Under the pieces are notes generated by a model, which saw nothing but the letters and a program-made list of their open reading frames with translations, ran no database searches and was not told where the DNA came from. Of a stretch of DNA of 64,000 nucleotides, positions 35,324 to 43,874 are shown piece by piece (the stretch's first letter is position 1; every line of letters begins with the position of its first letter). The DNA lies in NCBI GenBank assembly GCA_029550525.1, contig JAKPHF010000008.1, positions 186,001-250,000 of the forward strand. The letters are read 5' to 3'. Source of the DNA: Planctomycetota bacterium (GTDB lineage: Bacteria > Planctomycetota > Phycisphaerae > UBA1845 > PWPN01). A program made the position numbers and the translations under genes.

Positions 35324-35781
35324 AGAACCGCCCCCATGAAGTACGGTCCACCAGGCCGGGCCAAATGCACCCACTGCGTCAGCCAGAGATCTGCGTACCG
35401 GCCGACCAGTTGCCCGGTCATCGACAGTTGCTCGACGTTGGCGATGCTGTCGATCCAGATGGTGCGGCGTCCGAGCAATTTTCCCAGCCGCATGGCGAAG
35501 TAACCCGGAGCCGCCCCCGTCGAGACCACCACGTCGGGCCTCTCCCAGAGCATGATCAGCGCGATCTGCACGGCCTGTACGAGCAGAGCCACCCTATTCC
35601 ATCGCGTCGCGTCGCGGATGACATAAAATCGCCGCCCCGGCACTTCGCTTCGGTACTTGGGAGAGACCGTCGCGTACGCCACGTCACAGCCATCGAATGC
35701 CGGCTCGAGCCGCAGCAACTGCACCCAATGGCCTCCGCCGGAAGAAATCGCGAGCACCCGCTTACTCGTTCTGCCGTCCAT
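35320..35781 (-). CDS. pssD: PssD/Alg14-like glycosyltransferase anchor subunit
   Basis: 153 residues from ATG 35781 (MDGRTSKRVLAISSGGGHWV). GGGHWVQLLRL is the Alg14/PssD N-terminal glycine loop. A hydrophobic segment at about 66-80 (VALLVQAVQIALIMLW) would associate with the membrane, and PDVVVSTGAAPGYFAMRLG plus IWIDSIANVEQLSMTG match the family. It anchors and completes the PssE-like subunit encoded next. ATG 35781 lies 20 bases inside the end of the preceding GT4 gene. Confidence 0.88.
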   Translation of the reverse strand: MDGRTSKRVLAISSGGGHWVQLLRLEPAFDGCDVAYATVSPKYRSEVPGRRFYVIRDATRWNRVALLVQAVQIALIMLWERPDVVVSTGAAPGYFAMRLGKLLGRRTIWIDSIANVEQLSMTGQLVGRYADLWLTQWVHLARPGGPYFMGAVL

Positions 35782-37078
35782 TGCTTTGCCTCGACGCCAA
35801 GATGAGCTCTTCCAAACGTCCCGCTTCAACGGATGCACGGTGATTCCGCATCACGCGACGGCGGCCGTTGCGGCCCAGGCGGTCGAGCTGTTCCACCGGT
35901 GCGAGCAACGCTTCGCGCAAGGCCTCCGCGAGCTCCTCAACGCTGCCCGCGGGCACGAGCCAACCGGTCTCGCCCGGCCGAACCAGTTCGGGAATGCCCG
36001 CCACGTACGTGCTGATGACCGGCCGACCGAGGGCCATGGCTTCCATGATCACGACGGGCAAACCCTCGGCGAAGCTGGGCAGCACCATGGCTCGCCCGGC
36101 AAGGACTTGTTCGCGCACTTGCGCCTCGCCGATCCAGCCGGTGATATGAACGATGCTTTCCAAACCCAGCTCGGCGATGCGGCGCTCGATCGCGGGTCGC
36201 ATTTCGCCATCGCCGGCCAGCACGATTCGAAAGCTCAGGCCCTCGTCGCGCAGGCGAGCGGCCGCCTCCAGGAGCACGAGCTGTCCCTTCTGGGGGCAGA
36301 GCCGCCCCACGCACACGAACGTGCGCGAATCCGGAGGGATGGGTGCGTAGCCTTCGAGAAAATTCTCGCTCACGCCGCACCGCAGGACGTGGATTCGCGG
36401 CCAATGCTCCGGAGCCGCCCACCGTCGCAGTTGTGCCGAGCAGTAACTCGTGATCGCCACCACAAACGCCGCGTCGGCCTGCTTGTCGCCGAGCCGCCAA
36501 GCTCGCGGCGCGTCGAACTCGTCGGGGCCATGCACGGTGAAGCTGTACGGCGGGCCGCCCAGGCAGCGGATGAGCCGAGCCACTGCCGCCGCGTTGGTCC
36601 CGAAGTGAACGTGCACGTGTTCGATCCGATGCCGTTGCAGTTCCCGCAGCAGGTACACCGCCTCGACCAGGTAGGCGAAGTGGCGCGGCAAGCCGCGTTC
36701 GGTTCGCCGGCCCATCCGAAACGCCATCCGCGCCGCACGAGCCACCCGCACCGGATGGCGGCCAATGCCACGAAGGAATGCCGCCAGAAGTTGACGGCGC
36801 GGCCGAGCGAGGCAATGCAGCGTGCGTCGGGCCTCCTCCAGATCGGCAGGATCGACGATGGCCGAGTCCGCCGGGCGGATCGCCAGCCGCAACACGTAGT
36901 GGCCGCGGGCTTCGAGTTCGCGCAGCTCGCGACGGATGAACGTGTGGCTGACCTTGGGATACTGCGTGGTCAGGTACGCCAGGCGGAGTTGCCTCCAGCC
37001 GGGCTTTGTCCGCTCGCTGCCGGAGATCGCCGAAGGCACCACTCGTGCGGCTGCGTGTGTATCTGCCGTCGAGATCAT
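35762..37078 (-). CDS. Glycosyltransferase family 4, WcaL-like
   Basis: 438 residues from ATG 37078. The N-terminal domain (LRLAYLTTQYPKVSHTFIRR, then ELEARGHYVLRLAI) is like the colanic-acid transferase WcaL. The C-terminal domain has FVCVGRLCPQKGQLVLLEAA and MVLPSFAEGLPVVIMEAMAL, with GRPVISTYVAGIPELV. Retaining NDP-sugar transferase; its exact linkage is not known. It overlaps the end of the methyltransferase gene by sharing the TGA-AG-ATG region. Confidence 0.88.
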   Translation of the reverse strand: MISTADTHAAARVVPSAISGSERTKPGWRQLRLAYLTTQYPKVSHTFIRRELRELEARGHYVLRLAIRPADSAIVDPADLEEARRTLHCLARPRRQLLAAFLRGIGRHPVRVARAARMAFRMGRRTERGLPRHFAYLVEAVYLLRELQRHRIEHVHVHFGTNAAAVARLIRCLGGPPYSFTVHGPDEFDAPRAWRLGDKQADAAFVVAITSYCSAQLRRWAAPEHWPRIHVLRCGVSENFLEGYAPIPPDSRTFVCVGRLCPQKGQLVLLEAAARLRDEGLSFRIVLAGDGEMRPAIERRIAELGLESIVHITGWIGEAQVREQVLAGRAMVLPSFAEGLPVVIMEAMALGRPVISTYVAGIPELVRPGETGWLVPAGSVEELAEALREALLAPVEQLDRLGRNGRRRVMRNHRASVEAGRLEELILASRQSNGRQNE

Positions 37079-37080
37079 CT

Positions 37081-37911
37081 TCAAGCGTGCTTTTCGAAGA
37101 CGAGAAGATTGTCGGCACAGAAGCGAGCCGGCAAATGCAGCCGGTTATACGCCCGGTTGCCCCACAACATGGCCGATCGTAAGGCGCCGTTGACGCGCCG
37201 CTGCAGTTCGGTGAATTGGCCGCCCGTCCGGGCCACGAGCGTCATGTTGCGACCTTCGAGGTACTCGATCAGGGCCGGGATATGGATGTGCCAGACCCAC
37301 AGCCGATCGGCGCCGGTCTCGTGCCAACAACCCCGTCCCATGGGGAGTAGGTAAGACGGGACGGGCGTCTTGCCGAGGATGCGACGGCCGGCACGCAGAA
37401 TCCAATGGTCCAACGCCGCCTTGTTGGTGACGTACAATGCGAGACGTCCCTTCGGCCGCAACACTCGCACCAGCTCGTCGAGCGCTTTTTCGATGGGCCG
37501 AATGTGGATGATCACGCCCCAACTGAAGATGGCCTGACATGACTCGTTCGACAGGTTCAGGCGAGTGAGATCGCCCTGGAGAAACGTGATTCGGTCCTCC
37601 ACCCCCGCGGCCTGGGCACGGCGGCGAGCCTCTTCGAGCACCGTCGCGGAAATGTCCAGCGCCTGGACGTGATAGCCTTCGCGAGCGACGCGGATACTGT
37701 GTTCGCCCGGCCCGCAACCGGCGTCCAGGATGGTCTGGCCGGGTGGACAGGCCAGGTACCACACCATCCGCTGGACGAGACGGTCGTACAAGGGCCGGGC
37801 CAACGGATGGTAGTAATCGCGATCCCAGGTCTGAAACAACTCGAGATCGTCGAACACGGCTTGCCCCGGCTGGCGTGGCCCGGTGTTAGTTGCAGGCAAC
37901 GGTTGGCTCAT
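37081..37911 (-). CDS. Class I SAM-dependent methyltransferase
   Basis: 276 residues. SAM-binding motif I is ILDAGCGPGEHSIRVAREG, acidic loop VQALDISATVLEEARRRA, then DRITFLQGDLTRL and the IFSWGVIIHI post-motif. It lacks a transmembrane segment. Placed between glycosyltransferases, it probably methylates a sugar hydroxyl, a lipid-linked intermediate or an amino sugar, but acceptor residues are not diagnostic. It ends where the WcaL-like gene begins. Confidence 0.88.
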   Translation of the reverse strand: MSQPLPATNTGPRQPGQAVFDDLELFQTWDRDYYHPLARPLYDRLVQRMVWYLACPPGQTILDAGCGPGEHSIRVAREGYHVQALDISATVLEEARRRAQAAGVEDRITFLQGDLTRLNLSNESCQAIFSWGVIIHIRPIEKALDELVRVLRPKGRLALYVTNKAALDHWILRAGRRILGKTPVPSYLLPMGRGCWHETGADRLWVWHIHIPALIEYLEGRNMTLVARTGGQFTELQRRVNGALRSAMLWGNRAYNRLHLPARFCADNLLVFEKHA

Positions 37912-37922
37912 TCACTCATCCT

Positions 37923-40088
37923 CTACAATCTGGAGCTTTCGGGAGAACACACCGGCCCGGCCGGTGCCGTGGGCGCCGATCGCTCGACCAGATGCACGTG
38001 AATGCCTCGCTTGAGCAGCGTTTCACGATCGCCGGCGGGAGCCCATCCCAGCCGCTGCTTGGCCTTTGAGTTGTCGAAATGCGCGGAAGCCACGCGGGCT
38101 TTCCACATGCCGTAGGTCGGCACGTACCGTTCGGGCATTCTCAGGGCGATCTTGGCCAGCCATTTGGCGATGTCCGCGACATAAAGCTGCCAGATCACCG
38201 CCCGGAAGATCTGAATCTGCATGCCGGAGAACCGTGCAATCTCCTCCACGTATTCGCGGGCGGAGATCAAAGGATCGTCCACCAAGTTGAAGCTTTCGCC
38301 TTCGATGCCGTCGGTCTGCATGGCTGCGATCAGGCCGCGAGCCACATCCTCGACAAGCACGAACGGCAGTTTCCCACGACCATCACCCCACAACGTGCAA
38401 CTGCCCAGACCGTTCCACGTACCCACGCCGCCATGGCACAGGTCGCCGCCTCGACCGATGACCATGCCCGGCCGGACGATGACCACGGGCAATGCTCGCT
38501 CGCGATGGGCGGCCATCAAGACCGCTTCCGCCTGAGCCTTGGCTCGCGCGTACTTGTTTTGCCGACAAACGGCAGGATCGAACGGCGTGTCTTCGGTGAT
38601 GGGCCCGGAGCCGTCCAGGCGATAACCCACGATGGACGACGTGTACACCAGCCGCCGGATGCCCACGTCGCCGCACAGTTGTGCGAGCTTCTGCGTGCCC
38701 AGCACGTCCTGCTCGTAATAGTTCTTCCAACTTCCACCGGGCGACCGCGCCAGGTGGTATACATCGCGAACACCGTCGAACGCACGCGTCAGGTCCACCG
38801 GATTGCGCACATCACCGGTGACGATGTCCAGGCCGTCGTGATCCGCATCCAGCGGCGTGCATCGCGAGCGTGATAAGACGCGAACGGTTTGGCCGTCAGC
38901 GAGCAGTTGTCGCACCAGCTCGCGCCCGATGAAGCCGGTCCCGCCCAGAACAAGCGTGTCGGCGCGCCGGCTCGATCGGCCGTGCTTGATCCGCGGCCGC
39001 GCGGCCGGACGCGGCAGGTCCGCCTGAGCGGCCATGCGAATGCACTGCTCGACCACCTGCCGCCCCAGTTGCCCCGAGCAGCGGGCATCCAGCGAACCGG
39101 TCAGTCCGCGATAGAACGCGCGGATGCTCCACGTCATGCTGGCCGCGTACGCGTTACCCGACTCGCAGAGTCCGGCCTTGGACAGCAAGTAGCGAACCAG
39201 ATTGCCGCGAGCCTGGCGCTGCAGCGAACGACCGGCGCCGGCGAGGATCTCGTACTTGCCGAAATCCTGTTGGCGCCGGCCGTGCCGCTGCAGCACATAC
39301 GTGTTGCGCTCGAGATCGGTCAGCGCGGTGCCCAGCAGCCCGCTCGCCTGGACCGTGCGCCGAGCAAAACCGGGAGCGAACGAGAAGTACACATCCACCG
39401 CGGTTGGACCGCAAAGCATGGAGATCTGCCATCGCCGAAAGAACGTGACGCCACCGGGCAATTGCACTGCGTCGCTCGGCCGGACCGTAATCTCTTCAGG
39501 CACGGGCGCCAGATCGAGCACCTGCGAGATCGCGTGCGAGCCCACTTCCAGCAGGATGTTCGCCGGATCCCGCAACGCCCACATGTCGAACGGGCCGTTC
39601 TTGACCTGCGGCAACTCCAGCGCCCAGGTGATGGCGATGTGATCGAGCGAGCCGATCAGTCCGCTGCGAACGTCACCCCGCAGCCGCTCGTATGCGGGGT
39701 GAAATAGGAAGTTGTGGTTGGCACCGACGCGCAAACCGCGTTGCTCGGCGACGTGCAGGAGCGAGTCGCACTCGGCCAGGTCCGTGCACATGGGCTTTTC
39801 GAGCAACAGATGAGCACCTGCGTCGAGGATCAGCCGCCCCGCTCGGCCGTGGTCCGGCGGCGGCGTCAGCACATGCACCACGTCGAGCCGCTCCCGGGCG
39901 AGCATGGTTTCGAGCGATGTGTGCACGCCGGCAATGCCATACGCGGCGGCGAAATCGCTCGCTCGCGAGCGGCTCAGATCGCAGACGGCAGCCAGCCGCA
40001 CCGAAGGCATGCGGCACAACGCCTTGGCGTGATAGTGCGCGATGTACCCGGTTCCGGCCAGGCCCACGTTGTACTGGCGTTCGCTCAT
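37923..40088 (-). CDS. Gfo/Idh/MocA oxidoreductase fused to an extended SDR (epimerase/dehydratase)
   Basis: 721 residues. The first half (about 1-340) is a Gfo/Idh/MocA-family oxidoreductase: NAD loop VGLAGTGYIAHYHAKALC and the EKPMC active-site Lys region, then ANHNFLFHPAYERL. Residues about 375-710 are an extended short-chain dehydrogenase: LVLGGTGFIGRELVRQLL, VYTSSIVGYRL and YARAK (catalytic Tyr and Lys). A disordered-looking Arg-rich linker joins them. The two halves probably work on the same nucleotide sugar in sequence, for example oxidation then epimerisation. The fusion sits between glycosyltransferase genes, so a polysaccharide precursor is likely; the substrate is inferred only. 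Confidence 0.88.
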   Translation of the reverse strand: MSERQYNVGLAGTGYIAHYHAKALCRMPSVRLAAVCDLSRSRASDFAAAYGIAGVHTSLETMLARERLDVVHVLTPPPDHGRAGRLILDAGAHLLLEKPMCTDLAECDSLLHVAEQRGLRVGANHNFLFHPAYERLRGDVRSGLIGSLDHIAITWALELPQVKNGPFDMWALRDPANILLEVGSHAISQVLDLAPVPEEITVRPSDAVQLPGGVTFFRRWQISMLCGPTAVDVYFSFAPGFARRTVQASGLLGTALTDLERNTYVLQRHGRRQQDFGKYEILAGAGRSLQRQARGNLVRYLLSKAGLCESGNAYAASMTWSIRAFYRGLTGSLDARCSGQLGRQVVEQCIRMAAQADLPRPAARPRIKHGRSSRRADTLVLGGTGFIGRELVRQLLADGQTVRVLSRSRCTPLDADHDGLDIVTGDVRNPVDLTRAFDGVRDVYHLARSPGGSWKNYYEQDVLGTQKLAQLCGDVGIRRLVYTSSIVGYRLDGSGPITEDTPFDPAVCRQNKYARAKAQAEAVLMAAHRERALPVVIVRPGMVIGRGGDLCHGGVGTWNGLGSCTLWGDGRGKLPFVLVEDVARGLIAAMQTDGIEGESFNLVDDPLISAREYVEEIARFSGMQIQIFRAVIWQLYVADIAKWLAKIALRMPERYVPTYGMWKARVASAHFDNSKAKQRLGWAPAGDRETLLKRGIHVHLVERSAPTAPAGPVCSPESSRL

Positions 40089-40100
40089 CTCGTGTTCCGA

Positions 40101-41276
40101 TCAGGTCCCCGGCGATGCGTCCGGCTCGCGCGGCGAGGCCTCGCACAGGCCGGGATCGATCCGCGTCTCGGGCCGCTTGTGCTCGATCAGACGCGTCCGG
40201 CGACCCCGTAAGCGGTTCCACCCGTAGAGCATCTGCCCGTGCGCTTGCGGAAACTTGGCCAACGTGCAGTGACTGCTGTAGGCGAGCGCGTCAGCACGGG
40301 TTTCGCCGCGCCGGCGCAGGCCCGCGTATGTCTTGACGAACTGAACCGGGTACACGCCGAGCAAGGCGAGCGACCAGCCCCCCGTCGGCCAGGCGAACGC
40401 TACCGCGCCCAGCGGGATCAGCGTGCCGAAGAGAAAAATGCGCCGAGCCGACCGCGTGAACAGGCAACTCGACCTTCGCCCGTGCCGCACGGCCCCTTCG
40501 GTCATCGCGTGGCCGGCTCGCACGGCCCGCCGATACCACTGTGAGAATCGCAGCATGGCCGCGTCGTGAACGACCATGTCGGTGTCCACGCTGAAGATCT
40601 TCCAACCGTGCATCTGCAGCCGGGCGCACAATTCGGTGTCCTCGGCCGCGATCACGTCGGGGTTGAACCCGCCGATCTCGCGAAACGCCTTGACCCGCAT
40701 GAGCATGTTGCCGCCGCAACCGTCGATCTCGCCGGTGGCTTGCTTCCATTCCAGTTCGCACAAGCGGTTGTAGATGGACGCGTGCGGGGCCCGCTCGCGC
40801 ACGCGGCCACACACGACGGCGACGTCCGGCCGACCGTTCATGACCGCCGCTCCGCGTTCGAGCCAGCCGGCCGACAACTCGCAGTCGCCGTCCACGAACT
40901 GCACGAACTCCAGATCGCCCCGCCGCTCGAGCAACCAGTCGAATCCGGCGTTGCGAGCACGAGCCGCGGTGTAAGGTTTCGAGTCATCCAGCTCGATCAC
41001 GTCCACACCGTGTTCGCGAGCCAACTGCACGCTCTGGTCCACCGAGCCGGAATCGACGTACACCAGCGGCGTGCCCAGGTCGGCCACCGAGGCCAGACAA
41101 GTCCGCAAACGCTCGCCTTCGTTGCGGCCGACGACCACGATCCCGATGTGCGACCTGTGCGACTCGCCGGACGCGTGCGCGTGAGATAATGCCGGTTCGT
41201 TGGCTTGCGTGGAATGCAAAGGACCGACCCGATGTTTCGCATGCAGGGACGTCGGCGAAGAGGACAGGAGGCCCAC
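40101..41276 (-). CDS. Glycosyltransferase family 2 protein with C-terminal membrane segments
   Basis: 391 residues from a GTG at 41276; the catalytic fold starts at about residue 44 (IGIVVVGRNEGERLRTCLAS). Standard GT-A motifs are VYVDSGSVDQSVQLAREHGV (DXD-like region nearby), FVQFVDGDCELSAGWLERGA and CGGNMLMRVKAFREIGGFNP. The C-terminal third has hydrophobic helices (RRIFLFGTLIPLGAVAFAWP, SLALLGVYPVQFVKTYAGL), so it is probably membrane-bound at the cytoplasmic face. The first 40 residues look poorly conserved, and a later start is possible. Confidence 0.83.
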   Translation of the reverse strand: MGLLSSSPTSLHAKHRVGPLHSTQANEPALSHAHASGESHRSHIGIVVVGRNEGERLRTCLASVADLGTPLVYVDSGSVDQSVQLAREHGVDVIELDDSKPYTAARARNAGFDWLLERRGDLEFVQFVDGDCELSAGWLERGAAVMNGRPDVAVVCGRVRERAPHASIYNRLCELEWKQATGEIDGCGGNMLMRVKAFREIGGFNPDVIAAEDTELCARLQMHGWKIFSVDTDMVVHDAAMLRFSQWYRRAVRAGHAMTEGAVRHGRRSSCLFTRSARRIFLFGTLIPLGAVAFAWPTGGWSLALLGVYPVQFVKTYAGLRRRGETRADALAYSSHCTLAKFPQAHGQMLYGWNRLRGRRTRLIEHKRPETRIDPGLCEASPREPDASPGT

Positions 41277-41288
41277 CTTCCCGAAACG

Positions 41289-42356
41289 TCACGACGGTTG
41301 ATCCACGGACACGGGTTGCGGCGGCCAGAGGCGCAACCATTCGCTGCTGAGTGTGGGGAAGCCCCAATCGACGTCGGGTCGCAGCGCGTTGGTCCAGATG
41401 TCGCGCCATTCCCGATCGCAGGTGTGCGGGCGTTTGCGACCAACGATCTCACGAAACAGACTGACGCTTCGCCCGGCCATCCACATGAGGTTGGTCAGCC
41501 ACAGACCGGGCATGCCGTAACACTTCGCGAAGTATCGCGAGCGTGACCCATAGTAGTAGCGCGGCCGGCGCCGCCGCGCCATGGTGAGCGAGACCACCGG
41601 ATTGCTCTGCCCTATCAGGTGTACCACGCGCGCCTGCGGACAGTAGAGGATGCCCCACCCCGCCCGGCGTGCCCGCCGGCAGTAGTCCGGATCGTCGTAA
41701 TACAGGTAATAGCCTTCGTCGAGGTAGCCGACCTGCTCGACGACCTCACGGCGAATCAGGGCACAGGCGAAGCTGATCCAATCGGGTTCGATCGAAGTAT
41801 CGGCGGCGGCGAGCGGCACTTCATAGCCGGCCAGCAAGCGAGTGAGCGGACCCGTGCGGGCGGCTTCCAGAAATTCGCTCACCGGTGTGGGAGCTCGAAA
41901 ACAACTGATCTGCGGCTCGCCGTCGGGATGTTCGAGCCGCGGCCCGACGATGCCGACGTCCGGCCGCGCGCGCATCGCCGCCAGCAGCTGACGAATGGCG
42001 CCGGGCCGCACGATGGTGTCGGCGTTCAACAGCAGGAAGTACTCCGGCGGGTAGCGCCAACGCATGGCATCACGAAGGATGGCGTTGTTGCCGCCGGTGA
42101 ACCCGCAATTGGGCTCGATCACTTTGAGCGAGACCCAGTCCTGGCAACCCTCTTCGCGAAGGGCTCGCGACAAGCGATGCACCGCCTCAGGACCGGTGCC
42201 GTTCTCGCACACGGCGACCTTGGCTCCCGGGATGGCGGCAATCTCGCTCCGCAACGAACGCAGACACTCGATGGTCAGCTCCACGGCCCGGTAACAGACG
42301 ATCACCACCAGCACCGAGATGGGCTGATCCTGTCCTATCGACGGATATGGACGCAT
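41289..42356 (-). CDS. Glycosyltransferase family 2, rhamnosyltransferase-like
   Basis: 355 residues. GT-A fold: ISVLVVIVCYRAVELTIECL, FLLLNADTIVRPGAIRQLLA (DXD as N-A-D) and DEGYYLYYDDPDYCRRARRA. The last resembles the WbbL-type rhamnosyltransferases. Together with the neighbouring dTDP-type RfbC epimerase, L-rhamnose or a related deoxysugar is a reasonable donor. It lies 34 bases after the rfbC-like gene. Confidence 0.87.
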   Translation of the reverse strand: MRPYPSIGQDQPISVLVVIVCYRAVELTIECLRSLRSEIAAIPGAKVAVCENGTGPEAVHRLSRALREEGCQDWVSLKVIEPNCGFTGGNNAILRDAMRWRYPPEYFLLLNADTIVRPGAIRQLLAAMRARPDVGIVGPRLEHPDGEPQISCFRAPTPVSEFLEAARTGPLTRLLAGYEVPLAAADTSIEPDWISFACALIRREVVEQVGYLDEGYYLYYDDPDYCRRARRAGWGILYCPQARVVHLIGQSNPVVSLTMARRRRPRYYYGSRSRYFAKCYGMPGLWLTNLMWMAGRSVSLFREIVGRKRPHTCDREWRDIWTNALRPDVDWGFPTLSSEWLRLWPPQPVSVDQPS

Positions 42357-42390
42357 GCGTGGATGTCCTCCAACAAGCAGGACGATTCAC

Positions 42391-42960
42391 TCAAGCCGAT
42401 TGGAATTCGGATGCGGCAGCCAGATGCCAGGCCGGATCGAAGTCCGGGTGGTTGCGATCCTTCTCGGAGATCAACACCGGCTCGAGAGGCCAGGCGATCT
42501 TGAAACGGGGATCGTTCCAACGGACGCCCCGCTCATGCTCCGGTGAATAGAACTCGTCCACCAAATAAAACGACTCGGCGTTCTCCGTGAGCGTGAGGAA
42601 ACCGTGCGCACAACCTTTGGGCACGTACATCATGCGGCGATTGGCGGCCGACAGCTCGGCCCCGAACCACTTGCCGAAGGTGGGCGAGTCCTCGCGCAAG
42701 TCCAGAATGGCGTCCCAGAAGGCCCCGCTGATGCAGCGTACAACCTTGGTCTCCGATCGTGGAGCCAGTTGATAATGCATGCCCCGCAACGTGCCCCGCA
42801 CACCGCTCAACGAGTTGTTCACCTGGACGAACGCAGTCTGGAGCCCCCGCTCCGCGAACTCGCGGGCACAGAACACCCGGGCGAAAAAACCCCGGTCGTC
42901 GCCGCGCTTGTCCAAGTCAATCAGGTACGCTCCTTCGATCGGCGTCTCGATGAATTTCAT
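42391..42960 (-). CDS. rfbC: dTDP-4-dehydrorhamnose 3,5-epimerase-family protein
   Basis: 189 residues from ATG 42960 (MKFIETPIEGAYLIDLDKRG) with GGAG five bases upstream. The cupin fold has LRGMHYQ (catalytic His), AFWDAILDLREDSPTFG, and YVPKGCAHGFLTL (conserved His and Tyr region). The usual enzyme inverts C3 and C5 of 4-keto-6-deoxy sugars. Here it stands next to a glucose-1-phosphate cytidylyltransferase instead of rfbA/B/D, so its substrate may be CDP-linked rather than dTDP-linked. Confidence 0.9.
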   Translation of the reverse strand: MKFIETPIEGAYLIDLDKRGDDRGFFARVFCAREFAERGLQTAFVQVNNSLSGVRGTLRGMHYQLAPRSETKVVRCISGAFWDAILDLREDSPTFGKWFGAELSAANRRMMYVPKGCAHGFLTLTENAESFYLVDEFYSPEHERGVRWNDPRFKIAWPLEPVLISEKDRNHPDFDPAWHLAAASEFQSA

Positions 42961-43004
42961 CTTGTCTCCTTTGCAGAGTGCGGGCGGGAAGGCATTGATT
43001 GCTT

Positions 43005-43874
43005 TCATGCGCGCGTAAGCGCCGGCTGCGGGCCCGGCTCGCGCTGAGGCTCGGCCGACTTTCGGCTACGGGTGGGAGGCGTCATCCACGGCGCCTGGCC
43101 CGACGCCCAGATCTGGTTGAGGTAATCCAGGTCCCGCTGCGTATCCATGCAGGCCCAGAATCCGTGGTGCTTGTACAGCGACAGCTCGCGATCCTCGGCC
43201 AGCCGAATGAGCGGCGTCTTCTCCAACACGCAGGATTCGTCGGTGGACAAATACGACAGGAACCGGCGCCGGAAAAAGAAGTAGCCGCCGTTGATCCATT
43301 CGTCCGTGAACTCCGGCTTCTCTTCAAAGCTCAGGACTTCGCAGCCGTCGGTCTTGATCTGCCCGAAGCGCGACGGCGGGTTGACGCCGAGCACGGTGCC
43401 GATCTTCTCGCTCGACAGGTGCGCTTCCAGCTCGTCCAGCAGATCGGCGTCGGTCAGCCCGTCGCCGTAGGTTACGGCGAAGTGATCGGCTCCGTTGAGG
43501 TAGCGTTCCGCCGCCCGCGCCACGCGAGCCCCGGTCATCGTCGTCTCGCCGGTGTAGGCCAGCGTCACTCGCCAGTCCTGATCGTGGTCGATCGAGTGCA
43601 CCTCGACTCCGTTGGTCTTCAGCTCGACACTGAAGTCGCTGTTCATGGAGGCATAGTTGAGGAAATAGGATTTGATCACCTCCGACTTGTACCCCAGGCA
43701 CAGGACGAATTTGCGGAAGCCATGATGGGCGTACACCTTCATGATGTGCCACAACATGGGGCGATTGCCGATGGGGACCATGGGCTTGGGAACGCGGACG
43801 GTCTCCTCCTTGAGCCGAGTTCCCTGGCCGCCGCAGAGCACGAACACCGGTATGTCGCGAGGATGAATACTCAT
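43005..43874 (-). CDS. rfbF: Glucose-1-phosphate cytidylyltransferase
   Basis: 289 residues from ATG 43874. Motifs: VFVLCGGQGTRLKEET with KPMVPIGNRPMLWHIM (signature of RfbF), TYGDGLTDADLLDEL (metal-binding Asp), EEKPEFTDEWINGGYFFFRR. It would convert glucose-1-phosphate and CTP to CDP-glucose and pyrophosphate, the first step to CDP-linked deoxysugars. The C-terminal tail is a polar extension (PPTRSRKSAEPQ). Its start overlaps the stop of the polymerase-like gene as ATGA (43871-43874). A divergent paralogue is cut by the window end. Confidence 0.92.
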   Translation of the reverse strand: MSIHPRDIPVFVLCGGQGTRLKEETVRVPKPMVPIGNRPMLWHIMKVYAHHGFRKFVLCLGYKSEVIKSYFLNYASMNSDFSVELKTNGVEVHSIDHDQDWRVTLAYTGETTMTGARVARAAERYLNGADHFAVTYGDGLTDADLLDELEAHLSSEKIGTVLGVNPPSRFGQIKTDGCEVLSFEEKPEFTDEWINGGYFFFRRRFLSYLSTDESCVLEKTPLIRLAEDRELSLYKHHGFWACMDTQRDLDYLNQIWASGQAPWMTPPTRSRKSAEPQREPGPQPALTRA

